Positions 21,154-31,240 of a DNA stretch of 64,000 bases are shown here, piece by piece. Below the pieces are notes generated by a model. That model was not told the DNA's origin. It searched no databases and worked only from the letters and a program-made list of their open reading frames with translations. A program made the translations under genes and the position numbers. Source of the DNA: Meira nashicola (Eukaryota > Basidiomycota > Exobasidiomycetes > Exobasidiales > Brachybasidiaceae); NCBI GenBank assembly GCA_001600355.1, contig BCJU01000003.1:1678519-1742518 (forward strand). The letters run 5' to 3'. The stretch's first letter is position 1, and each line of letters starts with the position of its first letter.

Positions 21154-24069
21154 ATGGGTGTCAAAGGTGGGGGAAGAATAGATGTAGCAGCCGCTGGGGC
21201 TGTGAATCCAATGGATTACATTCATGTTGAATCTGCAAGACCAACATCTGCCAATAAATTTGATACAACAAATTCAGATTATCGAGTTAGCAAACGTCCA
21301 ACGAAAGCTAAACATACAAGCACGCCATCTACACTGCCTTCATTGTCAACCGGCATTCCAACAGATTTGCATTTAGCGTTACTTTTGAACAAGACTGTAT
21401 TATCTTCTGCTGCCATTTTAGCAAGGCAATGGCTCTTGACAGGTCATTCAGAAGCACTTCATCAGGCACATCAACATACACATATTTTCAGTGAATCTAC
21501 CAACAGCTCCACAAATGCATCATCGAACAACTTTTCATCTCTCATCCAAGCAAAGAGAATCGCATCACCATGGGCTATCGCGAGTATCATATTCTTTCTC
21601 GCAGCTGTCGGACAAACAGTTTGGTTGCAAGTATGGACATGGATACCATCCCTCCGTCGCTCAGATCCTCAAATGACTGTCATGCCACGCAAGGTACTCG
21701 TCCTAGGATCGATCATGTTCACAAGCACACTTCTATGGTTTATGGCTTTGGAAAGGCTAGGTGCAGTTACAGTGATCATCTTTACACAATTCTGCGAGAT
21801 CTGGATGGCTGATTTGGTTCGCTCATTCAAGATACGTTCTCATGGTAGTTACTTCGTCATTGGCGCTTTGGCGTGCTCATTCGTATTACAAGTAATCTTT
21901 CCACCTTCAGCAAATGCTGTAGTCTCAGAAGCATCCTTTCCTTACGATGATCCAGATAATCCACTACCACCATCCTTACGTCATACCAGACCAATGCATC
22001 TCGCAAGTCCGTCCAAATTGCGAGAAAATAGTCTTCGTGCAGAATTGGAAGCAAGATCTTATTCTCCGTCCGGCTTGTTGTTTGGACATCTATTGCTGCT
22101 CGCATATGCTATTTTGACTATGGAACGTGAACGTGCGACAAGAGATGCAAGCACGCATACAGGTGGAAGGAGACGTGCACAAGTCCTTGCATGCATTGCG
22201 ATCGCCATTCCAATCTTCTTTTTGTCATCTTTTGGCTCTATTGTTGGTTTGTCCACTCTACCACCATTGAATTCTCTCATTCCATCTTTTGGAGATTCTA
22301 GCACTTCCTCTTCTGGACATTCTGCAGCGTACCTCTTACTGGCTATAGGATTTCTTGTTCTAGAACCACTCGTTGGTGCTGCTTTGGAACCACACGCTAG
22401 TACAACCGCTAGAGTTACACAAGGCTGGCCTCTGGCTGTTGGTGCTGCCATGATTGTTGGCAGACTGGGTTTCGGATTCGGATGGAAATGGATCGAAACT
22501 TTGGTTGCCCTTATTGCTGCAATTGGCATACGGTCTATCTTGAAAACCTCGCCATTGTATGCAAATGAAGAAGAGGAAGAAAACACTTCAACCACAGGTG
22601 GTCGAACAGTGTCATCTAATTTCGACGGTACTGCAAGGACACATAAACGCAAATCATCAGAGCCATCAATCGATGATGCTATGAGAAATCTCAAGATTTT
22701 TGCATCTGCAGCGCAAGATACGGTAGCCACCATTTGGGCCAAAGAAGATTCTCGTAAGATCTTTCAATTTCTCGTCTTGAACTTATTATTCATGGTGGTT
22801 CAACTTGTTTGGGGTGTTTGGACAAACAGTCTTGGGTTGATAAGCGATGCAATCCACATGTTCTTTGATTGCTTGGCGATCGGAATGGGTTTGCTGGCAA
22901 GCGTGATGCAAAATTGGAAGAATGATCGGGTGTTTACGTACGGATACGGACGTATTGAAACTTTGAGCGGCTTTGCGAATGGAATATTTCTATTACTGAT
23001 TAGTACTTTCATTGTCTTTGAAGGCGTTGATCGAATCATTCACCCTCCAGAGATGCACAACACTCGTCAATTGCTTATTGTAAGCTCTGGTGGTTTGGCC
23101 GTCAATCTTTTCGGAATGTTTGCAATGGGTGGTCATCATCATCACGGACATTCGCATGGACACGGACACGATCATGGGCACGGGCACGATCACGGACATG
23201 GGCATGGCGGGCACGATCATCACCACCATTCACACAATATGCTCGGTATATATCTACACGTAATGGCCGACACTTTGGGAAGTGTAGGTGTGATTATCAG
23301 TACATTATTGATTCAGTACTTTGGTTGGACAGGATTCGATCCAATTGCATCTTTGATGATCGCTATTCTGATTGTAGGAAGTGTGATCCCGTTGGTGATT
23401 GATGCTGGTCGTATATTATGTTTGGATCTTGGATCAGAACGAGAACAAGAGGTGGAAAATGCATTGCAAGATTTACACACAATAAAGGGTTTAGCTTCCT
23501 TTTCAGCTGCACACTTTTGGCCAAAGGATGCCGAATCAGTTGTTGGAACCATTCGTGTTCAGCTTCAAATGGTTGCAACCAGCACGGATTCAACACCAGG
23601 CTCAACGGTATCCACGACATCAAACGGAACATCTTTAACGTTTAATAATATTTCAAAAGATACTTCTTTGACATCTCTTTCCAGTCATTCAGGTGAGGAT
23701 AGTCCCACATCTGCTGTGCCTGGAGGAGAGTCAGGTGTTGCACAATCACAATTAATCACGCCTTCTCATTCACTTTCAACCCTGAACGGCATTCATGAAA
23801 GTCCTTTGGCACAAAATCATATTCCAAGTGCGCCTGCAGTGTCACCAGAAGAATTGATGTGTCAAGTTGAGGCAATGTTGAAAAAGCGCATTTTTGGATT
23901 AGACTTCGTTCTTGTGCAATGCGAAAGAAGCAATATCATTGTCAATTGTGCGATCGCCAATCGGATTGATACAGGTCACGATCACAAAGATGATCATCAA
24001 AGTCATCATGGACACGATCACCACCACCATGACCATGAACACCACCACCATCATCATCATCACCATTAG
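21154..24069 (+). CDS. MSC2: Msc2/ZnT5-type zinc transporter (cation diffusion facilitator)
   Basis: This is a 971-residue transporter that moves Zn2+ into the ER/Golgi, usually as a heterodimer with a Zrg17/ZnT6-type partner. A long N-terminal block holds several extra membrane segments, as in Msc2 and ZnT5. The CDF domain starts at about residue 525. Helix 2 has 'LISDAIHMFFDCLAIGMGLL' with the metal-binding H/D pair (HxxxD), and helix 5 has 'HVMADTLGSVGVIISTLLIQ' (HxxxD). Between helices 4 and 5 is a His/Gly/Asp-rich loop (about 662-695). The last ~25 residues are again almost only His and Asp. The C-terminal cytosolic domain carries a Ser/Thr-rich insertion of about 90 residues. I chose the ATG at 21154; the frame upstream of it lacks one. 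Confidence 0.9.
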   Translation: MGVKGGGRIDVAAAGAVNPMDYIHVESARPTSANKFDTTNSDYRVSKRPTKAKHTSTPSTLPSLSTGIPTDLHLALLLNKTVLSSAAILARQWLLTGHSEALHQAHQHTHIFSESTNSSTNASSNNFSSLIQAKRIASPWAIASIIFFLAAVGQTVWLQVWTWIPSLRRSDPQMTVMPRKVLVLGSIMFTSTLLWFMALERLGAVTVIIFTQFCEIWMADLVRSFKIRSHGSYFVIGALACSFVLQVIFPPSANAVVSEASFPYDDPDNPLPPSLRHTRPMHLASPSKLRENSLRAELEARSYSPSGLLFGHLLLLAYAILTMERERATRDASTHTGGRRRAQVLACIAIAIPIFFLSSFGSIVGLSTLPPLNSLIPSFGDSSTSSSGHSAAYLLLAIGFLVLEPLVGAALEPHASTTARVTQGWPLAVGAAMIVGRLGFGFGWKWIETLVALIAAIGIRSILKTSPLYANEEEEENTSTTGGRTVSSNFDGTARTHKRKSSEPSIDDAMRNLKIFASAAQDTVATIWAKEDSRKIFQFLVLNLLFMVVQLVWGVWTNSLGLISDAIHMFFDCLAIGMGLLASVMQNWKNDRVFTYGYGRIETLSGFANGIFLLLISTFIVFEGVDRIIHPPEMHNTRQLLIVSSGGLAVNLFGMFAMGGHHHHGHSHGHGHDHGHGHDHGHGHGGHDHHHHSHNMLGIYLHVMADTLGSVGVIISTLLIQYFGWTGFDPIASLMIAILIVGSVIPLVIDAGRILCLDLGSEREQEVENALQDLHTIKGLASFSAAHFWPKDAESVVGTIRVQLQMVATSTDSTPGSTVSTTSNGTSLTFNNISKDTSLTSLSSHSGEDSPTSAVPGGESGVAQSQLITPSHSLSTLNGIHESPLAQNHIPSAPAVSPEELMCQVEAMLKKRIFGLDFVLVQCERSNIIVNCAIANRIDTGHDHKDDHQSHHGHDHHHHDHEHHHHHHHHH

Positions 24070-24229
24070 GCCCTATTTCGAAGTATTTATCATCTGTTTA
24101 TCCAAAGACTAAGCATTGTATTATCAATTCATTTATTAGAGCTATAAGCTGTGCGATTGCTAATTATTATGAATACAGTACTTTAATGGTAATTGTAAAA
24201 ATACATAAGTGTAAGGCAGGCTTTTTTTC

Positions 24230-25834
24230 TCAAATAAGTCCTTGTCGTTTCAAAAGCTCGTATGTTTTGCGCGAATATGTGTTGCCTTGTTCGTCTTCTA
24301 CCTCTTCTGCATCACCTTGTTCGTCAGCTGCAATCTTACCTTGCTTTTTCAACTTATCGGCAAGCGCTAAAGCATCTTGAATTCGTGTGATCTCATAAAA
24401 ATGTTTCGTATTTGGCAGGCCAAGTGCACGCATGCCGAACGCATGTCTACTTTCGCCAAAGTGTCTCTCAAAATTCTTCCTTCCTTGGTATACGTAATCC
24501 GAACAAATTTCACACTTGAATTCTACACCCAATCCATGTAACTTGTACAACCAGAAAGGGATGGGTCTACCATCCCATCCTAGAGGTAATTTAAGTGGAT
24601 TATAGATCTTTTCGTTTTCATCCTCATCATCTTCTGCTTGGGTTTCTTCTCCAGCACCTTGAATAGAATGTTGTGTGGTCAAATCTTCTGCTTCTGCCTG
24701 TCTTTCACGTTCAGTCAACGCGGCCTTTCGCTCGACGTTAGCTCGTGTCTCTACTCGAACGGATTGAAGTTCATTTCCTAATGCAATCACCATCGTTTCA
24801 TCTCGAGCAATGGCTTTTGCCTTACTGATCCGCTTTCGTCTTTCTAACTCTTGAGCTTCGTTCGAAGAATTTTGATTCTCTTTGACATGGCCATCGGAAG
24901 CTAGTCGGTCTGCTGCTTTTATATGCTTTTGACCCTTGAGATGTGCATCAAATACAGTTTGTTTGGCAAAACTTCTTTTGCACGCTTCACACCAGATTCC
25001 ATCTATGGATGTCGTGTGAGCTTCAGAAGGTGCTTTAGACGTTTTTCCTTTTGTATCTTCTCCTTGGTTTTCCCAATCTTCCACTCTTCCTTCAGACCAA
25101 TCTTGTTCAAAGGAAGCTAGAATTGACAATTCCAATCCATCAATATCACTCAGCGGTCGAGTTTTCCTGAGAAAATTTAGTAAGTATACTTGAAGTCCTT
25201 GTAAGTAATTTCGATAAGCTTCAGATCGCTTAATCTCCGGCGGTATACGTCCTGAACTTCCTCTCAACCTATCGAAAGAATCCAGATATTGCAAATACGT
25301 AATCCGTCGAACGCCTTTTAGATTTAAAAATTCGTCATGTTGAATGTATAAGTCGATGAATCGTCCACCCATTTCTTCTCCGCTAAACATCCTGTCCAAA
25401 CTATCTATGCCATTTTCCATATATGTATCTGGCTGACCTTCAGTATTTTCTGTGTCGACAGTAAATGCATCTGGCATCGCATTTGGGTACTTTTTGTGAT
25501 AGTCACGTATCCTGGTCAATCGATTGTAAAATTCCTCCATTTCATCGATATTGGATTGATCTTTTGAAATATTACTAGGTCCAGAACTTGGATTGCTTAG
25601 TGCTATTCGCTCTTGTTGCATATCTCCAGATGCATCTCCGTATAAGTTATACAAAGTCGCATTTCGTGATACAATTCGATCCAAAAGGGTAGAAATTTGA
25701 TGCTGCTTTCGTATAGAATCTTTTGTTATATCGGATGTGCTCGATGATACCAATACATCCACTGCTGATTGTGTATATCTTTCCGCCTCTTCATGCGTCT
25801 GCCTTGTGACCTCAAAGATGGAAGTGTCTGCCAT
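24230..25834 (-). CDS. PRP9: Splicing factor 3A subunit 3 (SF3a60/Prp9)
   Basis: This 534-residue subunit of SF3a joins the U2 snRNP before spliceosome assembly. Near the middle is a C2H2 finger, 'WCEACKRSFAKQTVFDAHLK' followed by GQKH. Near the C-terminus is the conserved block 'LPLGWDGRPIPFWLYKLHGL' leading into the matrin-type finger 'FKCEICSDYVYQGRKNFERH'. After it comes 'FGMRALGLPNTKHFYEITRI', almost invariant in SF3A3. The N-terminal 'FEVTRQTHEEAERY' matches the start of the family, which fixes the ATG at 25834 rather than one further upstream. Confidence 0.95.
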   Translation of the reverse strand: MADTSIFEVTRQTHEEAERYTQSAVDVLVSSSTSDITKDSIRKQHQISTLLDRIVSRNATLYNLYGDASGDMQQERIALSNPSSGPSNISKDQSNIDEMEEFYNRLTRIRDYHKKYPNAMPDAFTVDTENTEGQPDTYMENGIDSLDRMFSGEEMGGRFIDLYIQHDEFLNLKGVRRITYLQYLDSFDRLRGSSGRIPPEIKRSEAYRNYLQGLQVYLLNFLRKTRPLSDIDGLELSILASFEQDWSEGRVEDWENQGEDTKGKTSKAPSEAHTTSIDGIWCEACKRSFAKQTVFDAHLKGQKHIKAADRLASDGHVKENQNSSNEAQELERRKRISKAKAIARDETMVIALGNELQSVRVETRANVERKAALTERERQAEAEDLTTQHSIQGAGEETQAEDDEDENEKIYNPLKLPLGWDGRPIPFWLYKLHGLGVEFKCEICSDYVYQGRKNFERHFGESRHAFGMRALGLPNTKHFYEITRIQDALALADKLKKQGKIAADEQGDAEEVEDEQGNTYSRKTYELLKRQGLI

Positions 25835-26189
25835 TATTACAACAAACTTGAAGGTGATCGCTAGAAGCAAGTTTGGATTTGTGGCCTTCCAAAGTGTTTG
25901 ACACGTGATGTCGCGTTTGAGGGCTAATGAATCCACTTGCGCCGGGCGCGTAAAGGGGGAACGCGCTACAATCACAATTTCAATGTTTAAAATGCATGCA
26001 AGTCTAAAAGTGACACTCTCTCTCATGGGTTTTTTGTTACGACGATCAAGCTTAGCCTGTCATGATTCGACATTTCACTTTTGCATCTTGATCAAAATTC
26101 TTTCAGTTTAATTGTCAAATAGCACATCACGAAACAAGTCACACACAAGGCCTTATTGGCCATCAGGCTGACAACATAAAACGATTAAA
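25835..26189. other. Divergent promoter region of PRP9 and the coiled-coil gene
   Basis: A stretch of 355 bp with a GC-rich patch near 25940 (GCGCCGGGCGCG-like) and a CACGTG near 25902. No gene is visible. Confidence 0.45.
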
Positions 26190-29100
26190 ATGAGTTCTCG
26201 AAGCACAACGCCGGAGAATCTACAATCAGATTCGAATGATGTAGCAAGAACACCAACGAAACATTCGAATCTTACAGGGGATAGTTCTCGAAATGCTGTG
26301 CAAGCTGAACCGCCCAGCACGATGAAAAAGAAAGACTTCAAGAGGCGATACGGAGTTCGTATTACTGACGATGAGCCAAGCATGGCTGATGCATCTGATA
26401 GCCTGGACGATAGCGAAGCAGAATTACGACGTGTTCAGCATGATATTTCTCGTGCAGATACTACGACTGGCGATCTCTCCGTCAATGATTCAGGTGCAGG
26501 CGGCGCCCGCTCTGCTATCTCTAGAAGGTCAGCGGCAGGTATCTCACTTAAAGACTCAGAGGCACGAATCAAAAAACTCGAATTCGAAAATAGCGAATTA
26601 CGAATAGAATGCGATCTTTGGAGACATCAAATGCGGTCAGATGAAGCTCGCATTAAAATTGTCACCATCTCAAAAGAGTTGGCCAAACAGAGAAGGAACA
26701 ATGTCGAATATATGCGCTTATTGAAAGAACAAGATAGTTCAATAAAAGAAAGCAGACGTATCTTGAAAAGGTGGGGTGATCTAGATCCTAAAGAAGAGGT
26801 ATCGAAAAGGCAAGACTTAGAAAAACAACTTGAAGAAGCTCTTGCCTTGGCCGAAAATGAACGTCAGGAACGTGAAAGAGTGGAAGCCGAGCTTGAAGAA
26901 GCGCGTAATGCATCTTTTGGCGATAAGAGCTTGGCAGATAATACACAAGTAGTGCAACTACGGCAACTTCTCAACGATCAACGTGATGATCATGCTGAAG
27001 AGTTATATTCACTGCAGCGTGAGAAAGATGATTTACAGGCACAGATTGAAGATTTGCAAGGACAAGCATCTCGCGGCACAACGGGAAGTGAAGGGGAGGT
27101 CCTTCGTGCTGAGGTTGCAAGGATGGAAGCAGAAAATGATAGCCTTACTGCACGCATAAATGAGTTACAGCAAATACGCTCAAAACAGGAGACAGAGCTA
27201 GAGAATTTGCGCTCAGAGCTTCAACAGGTTCAAGCGGCTGAGGATTCCCGATCGAGAGAGCTAGAAGTTGCACAAAGAAGACTGGAACATTTAGCGGCCG
27301 ATCAGGAAGACGGTGAAGAAAGATCACGAATGGCTGAAGCTGTGCTTTCGGATAAGTTTACAGCTCAAGTGGATCGTTTGCGGGATGAACTTGCAGAGGC
27401 AAAATTAGACCTGAGCAAAAAAGATCAGCAACTTGACGAGTTGGAGCGATTGCGGGAAGATGATGATGTCCGCCTTCAGGAACTTGAATTAGAGCTTGAG
27501 CGAGCCGCCAATGCTATCGAAGAGCGCAATGAAGAGATTGATAAATTGGGCGAAGAAGCAGATGGACTAGATCTAGAACTGCAAAAGACGAAAGAAAATC
27601 TTGAAGATGCTGACGAAGAGATCAAAGAACTTTCTGAAAATCTTCAATTGCGTGTCGCAGAAGTTGCAGAAGCTAATAGGGAGTTGCAAGAGATCTCACA
27701 GAAATTGATGGACTCCGAAGACGACAACGAAGCCTTGAAGCAGGATGTCCAAGCATTGGAGACTGAAGCACAAACGCTCAACGAACAACTTCAAGAGTTG
27801 CGAGAAAGAAGTGAGAGAAGAGAGCTTGCATACAAAGAACGTCTCGGGCAGACGGAACAGCTAAAAGTTGAGATTCAAAGTCAATTGGATGCGATTGAAA
27901 AAGACTATCAAAACGCCGCAGAGGATTCTCGGGTTTTGGGGCGTGATGTTGATTCACTGCAACAGGAAAAGAAAGATCTTCAACTTGAACTCGAGAAAGT
28001 TTACGCAAAGTTGGATGACGCTATCGAAGATTTGAAAGAGGAAGAGAAACGTAGAGAGATATTAGAGGAAGAAATGGAACGTAAACTTGAAGCAGAAGAA
28101 GCCAAATGGACCCAACTCGTTGATGAGAAGGAAGATACAATCGCAAGCATCGAAAAAGAACTTGAGAGTTTACAAGAGAGTTTGGCAAATAGTAAGGGCG
28201 ATGTTGCCAAACTGCAAGATGCTTTGCGTGATAAAGAGAATGAAAGTGTACGCTTAGGTCAAACTCACACTAGCGACCGTTACTCATTGGAGCTTGAGAT
28301 CGATAGGCTTAAGAGAGATCTAGGCAGATGCGAAGCCGATCTTGAACGTTCCCGCAAAGAATTCGAACGGAAAGAAGATGCATTGCGGGAGAAGGAAGGA
28401 CGACTCAACGACCTTCATTATGAAATTCGAGAGATGTCGAGCAAGCTTGCGGCTGAAAATCAAACCAAACTTGGTTTGGAAGAGAGAATCGAAGCACAAA
28501 ACAAGCACATGTCTGACGCACAACGTCAAGTAGATGAGTATCGTGCAAAGATGGACGAATTGGAACGTGAGACGAATATGGGTGAACGCAGTCTGATGGA
28601 AGCAGAAGCTGGTGTGAAGACTCAATTGACCGAACGTAATACCCTCCTTTTGACCATCTATCAATACATGGGTAAAATCTTAGGAAATGCCACGCCACGC
28701 AAGCGAGGTGAAGGTGACCTCAAGCCATTTACAAACTTTGCTGTCTTTCATGACAGTTTGATTAGTAGATTGCGCAAGGTATCAGATATACAAGTGCAAT
28801 TTGATCAAAAATCTAAAGCAATCGAAGAAAAGTTTGTAGAAAAGTTTTCGGCTTTAAAACGACAACAAGAATCTAGATTCCGTCAAATCGATCGATTTGA
28901 GTTAGCGATCAAAAATGCCACGGATAAACAATCTCAATGGAGAGCGAGATTGATTACTAAACAAGGTGAGATGGAATCTATGAAATCAACCAATGCGGAA
29001 TTGCAAACTCAAATCGCATCTTTGAAGACACGATCAAACCTTTCTTCGCCTGCTGATGCAAGTAAGATTAATGCACTTACTGCTAGAGCGAATAATGCAG

Positions 29101-29375
29101 AAAGAAGATTAAATGCCGCACAAAATCAATCTCAAATTGCAGAAGAAAGATTGACAGATGCAAAGAGTAAATATGCAGAAGGAGAAGGTAAATGGGCAGC
29201 AAGAATAAAAGAGTTGGAGAGTAGATGCAAAGCGGCAGAAGAAAGAGTGAAACGTGAAAGGCAAGGAGCTAAAGAACGAGTGGCAGAATTGGAAGAAGAA
29301 CTTCAAAGGATGCGTAAAACTCTTGAAGGAGAAAAGAAGCGGGTGAAAGTTTTGGAGAATATTCAAGCTGCTTGA
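26190..29375 (+). CDS. Long coiled-coil protein, probable spindle pole body / MTOC component
   Basis: This 1061-residue protein is almost entirely heptad-repeat coiled coil from about residue 115 to 860 and again from about 900 to the end. A disordered Ser/Thr-rich head of ~110 residues comes first. A break at about 815-850 contains 'TLLLTIYQYMGKILGNATPR' and 'DLKPFTNFAVFHDSLISRLR', the only part that looks specific. A similar 'LL..IYQYM.KIL' element near the C-terminus is what I associate with fungal MTOC proteins such as ApsB/Mto1 or Pcp1, but I cannot check this. It could also be another long coiled-coil protein. The start ATG is preceded by AAA. One exon. Confidence 0.6.
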   Translation: MSSRSTTPENLQSDSNDVARTPTKHSNLTGDSSRNAVQAEPPSTMKKKDFKRRYGVRITDDEPSMADASDSLDDSEAELRRVQHDISRADTTTGDLSVNDSGAGGARSAISRRSAAGISLKDSEARIKKLEFENSELRIECDLWRHQMRSDEARIKIVTISKELAKQRRNNVEYMRLLKEQDSSIKESRRILKRWGDLDPKEEVSKRQDLEKQLEEALALAENERQERERVEAELEEARNASFGDKSLADNTQVVQLRQLLNDQRDDHAEELYSLQREKDDLQAQIEDLQGQASRGTTGSEGEVLRAEVARMEAENDSLTARINELQQIRSKQETELENLRSELQQVQAAEDSRSRELEVAQRRLEHLAADQEDGEERSRMAEAVLSDKFTAQVDRLRDELAEAKLDLSKKDQQLDELERLREDDDVRLQELELELERAANAIEERNEEIDKLGEEADGLDLELQKTKENLEDADEEIKELSENLQLRVAEVAEANRELQEISQKLMDSEDDNEALKQDVQALETEAQTLNEQLQELRERSERRELAYKERLGQTEQLKVEIQSQLDAIEKDYQNAAEDSRVLGRDVDSLQQEKKDLQLELEKVYAKLDDAIEDLKEEEKRREILEEEMERKLEAEEAKWTQLVDEKEDTIASIEKELESLQESLANSKGDVAKLQDALRDKENESVRLGQTHTSDRYSLELEIDRLKRDLGRCEADLERSRKEFERKEDALREKEGRLNDLHYEIREMSSKLAAENQTKLGLEERIEAQNKHMSDAQRQVDEYRAKMDELERETNMGERSLMEAEAGVKTQLTERNTLLLTIYQYMGKILGNATPRKRGEGDLKPFTNFAVFHDSLISRLRKVSDIQVQFDQKSKAIEEKFVEKFSALKRQQESRFRQIDRFELAIKNATDKQSQWRARLITKQGEMESMKSTNAELQTQIASLKTRSNLSSPADASKINALTARANNAERRLNAAQNQSQIAEERLTDAKSKYAEGEGKWAARIKELESRCKAAEERVKRERQGAKERVAELEEELQRMRKTLEGEKKRVKVLENIQAA

Positions 29376-29742
29376 TTGTCATGTTATAATTAGCTTTCAA
29401 TATTGTATATCATTTTTTATTTGTATAATTTTAGTCAAAGGTTGAACATCAAAGCGGACAGTCGCGCATATCAAGAAACATGAATGACAGTTTTGATTGT
29501 CAATCTGTCCGTTCTTTTTTTGACATTACGGTATTCCGCTTTCTTTGTAGAAATAATTGGAGGAAATACGCCATTCGCGTCGGAATGTTCTTTCGTGTGA
29601 TAATAGCCGCTTTTAAGATCGAGACGAGAGAATGGATTGTTATTTCCGGTCACATAGTCTACATTCTTTAACAAGTTATAAGCGCGGTCAATCTTGATAA
29701 CCTTTCAAGCTACCATGTCTTACTATCAAGTTTTAGTCAAAG
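29376..29742. other. AT-rich region upstream of paralogue A
   Basis: This holds the 3' end of the coiled-coil gene and the promoter of paralogue A. An ACGCCATT element lies at 29568 and a TATAAG at 29677. No gene is visible. Confidence 0.5.
29677..29683 (+). promoter_or_regulatory. TATA-like box of paralogue A
   Basis: TATAAGC about 60-66 bp before the ATG at 29743. It matches the position of TATA boxes before the other three paralogues, but the match to consensus is the weakest of the four. Confidence 0.4.
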
Positions 29743-30733
29743 ATGCAAATCTTTCATTTATTCTCTTTAATACTTTTTACATTGGCTCTTTCTGTGATTG
29801 GAAGTACAAATGACGTTCACTCTTTATCAATTTTTGAAAGACGTCAAAAATCTAGACATCAATCTAAACAAGAAGTTATGTTTCAATGGCCAAGGATTGA
29901 TGGACCACCAGAAGAATTTCCGGCAGAGGATATATTTGAGTAAGTTTATGTATACATTTGTTGACATTATTGGATATAAATTGATTTTTTTTTATAGAAC
30001 TGGCTATTGGACATTCAACGTCACTTTTATTCAGCGTTTATTAGATTTAAACAAAACTGATCATTTACAAGCTCAACTTCTTGCTTTTCAAGGATCGATT
30101 GAATATGAACTTTTATGGCGAGATGAATGTTTTAAATTAAGTAATGCAAGTGCAATTATAATGCAACATAAAAATACTTTAGCTCGTGTAATTGCATTTC
30201 CAGATCAAGATAAAACGTTAAATTTGGATAAGATTTATCAATGTGCACCTGCAATAAAGTTATTATGTATGGAACGTGAAAAAGGTAAAAATATAAATAA
30301 ATCCGTCATCGATCATTCAAAAACACTTATGATGTTATTTGGTTGGGATAAAGAAGCAGCTGAAAAAAATGTAAAAGGAATACATCAACAATTAAATAAA
30401 TCGCCAAATTTGAAATCAAAATCAAAGTCAAAGCAAAATACAAATACAAATACGACACATACTTCAAAGTCAAACAGACACTCTAAAACGAAATCAAAGT
30501 CAAAGTCAAAACAATCATATAAATCAATGCCGCAATATGAATCATCACCATGGATGAAAACAATGCCAAAGCCAAAGCCAAAACCAAAAACACAGCTAGG
30601 ACCACCAGGGCCACCAGGGCCACCAGGACCACCAGGACCACCAAAACCACCAAAACCACCAAAACCACCAAGACCACCAGGACCACCGCCACCTCCAAAG
30701 CCTCAATGGATGCCAAGCAGCAAAAAATGGTAA
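29743..30733 (+). CDS. Secreted paralogue family, copy A, with a Lys/Ser and Pro-Gly tail
   Basis: Exons 29743-29939 and 29998-30733 give 310 residues. I do not recognise the family. A signal peptide (about 1-21, 'LFSLILFTLALSVIG') is followed by a basic stretch (ERRQKSRHQSK), a possible kexin site. Then come the shared motif 'FQWPRIDGPPEEFP', the intron, and 'TGYWTFNVTF'. The shared body includes 'YELLWRDECFKLSNAS', 'NTLARVIAFPDQD' and 'LLCMEREKGKNINKSVIDHS', with two conserved cysteines, and ends at 'FGWDKEAAEKN'. About 115 residues of tail are unique to this copy: Lys-Ser repeats, then Pro-Lys, then Pro-Pro-Gly repeats. Asn-Xaa-Ser/Thr sites (NVT, NKT, NAS) suit a secreted glycoprotein. 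The intron is 58 nt, phase 2. Confidence 0.78.
30600..30712 (+). repeat. Imperfect 9-nt minisatellite encoding Pro-Pro-Gly / Pro-Pro-Lys
   Basis: Copies of a CCACCAGGN- or CCACCAAAA-type unit repeat about a dozen times inside the 3' end of paralogue A. The unit length (9 nt) keeps the frame, so copy number could change without breaking the protein. Confidence 0.8.
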
Positions 30734-30819
30734 TCATAGAAGTCAAGCTTATTCCATCACCTTCAATGACGAATTATTGTCATTTAAAAAATAAGAGGTG
30801 ATCAAAATTTGTTATTCCG

Positions 30820-30999
30820 ACAATCAATATAATAAGAAGCGGCGCCGTACTTAGCCGTAAAGATCATACAGAAACATTGATGAATAATCTTCATTGGGAT
30901 AAAGCATATGCTTTAAAGGTATTGAAAAACCACCATATTTATTTCGCTTATACAAATAAAACGTTCCTAAACACTAAGAAGTCCTTGATGGATTCTTAA
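30820..30999 (+). pseudogene. Relic of a fifth paralogue (C-terminal part of the body)
   Basis: Read in frame to the stop at 30997-30999, this stretch encodes 'KDHTETLMNNLHWDKAYALK' followed by VLKNHH. It lines up with 'ISHTQDLIFAFNWDKEYALN' of copy B and the equivalent part of copies A, C and D. Upstream there is no exon 1, no GYWTF segment and no cysteine region, so most of the gene is missing. It lies between intact copies A and B, as expected for decay inside a tandem array. Confidence 0.7.
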
Positions 31000-31078
31000 T
31001 CACTACTATGTACTGAATGAAATGATATTCAGCCTCAAAATGAAGTTTGATAATAAAATATAAACTCAGAAATTGATC

Positions 31079-31139
31079 ATGAACGCCAAATTACGCCATT
31101 ATTTTCCGGGAGATATGAAAAAAAAGACGATGAACGCCA
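31079..31139 (+). promoter_or_regulatory. Repeated ACGCCA elements upstream of paralogue B
   Basis: Three ACGCCA copies start at 31083, 31093 and 31134. The first and third are part of an exact 10-mer, ATGAACGCCA (31079-31088 and 31130-31139). ATTACGCCA (31090-31098) is repeated on the opposite strand before copy D (33575-33584, TTGGCGTAAT). The factor that binds is unknown. Confidence 0.45.
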
Positions 31140-31167
31140 TTTTTATTGCCTTTTTTCGAATTGGAGG

Positions 31168-31176
31168 TATATAAAA
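31168..31176 (+). promoter_or_regulatory. TATA box of paralogue B
   Basis: TATATAAAA, 65-73 bp before the ATG at 31241, in an otherwise AT-rich leader. It is the best TATA match of the four copies. Confidence 0.6.
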
Positions 31177-31240
31177 TGTGAATTTGATCCTTTTGAAAAG
31201 ACGCATCAGACAGTCATTACGAATATATTGAAACTTCAAA

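Noticed and set aside
29471..29674. Minus-strand open frame resembling a reverse-transcriptase phrase ('NNNPFSRLDLKSGYYH').
   Set aside because: It recalls the RLDLKSGYHQ motif of Ty3-type retroelements, but it covers only about 67 codons with no other domain, so it is at most a tiny fragment or chance; I could not support a mobile element.
30483..30746. Valine/leucine-rich open frame antisense to copy A.
   Set aside because: It is only the reverse reading of the Pro-Pro-Gly repeat.
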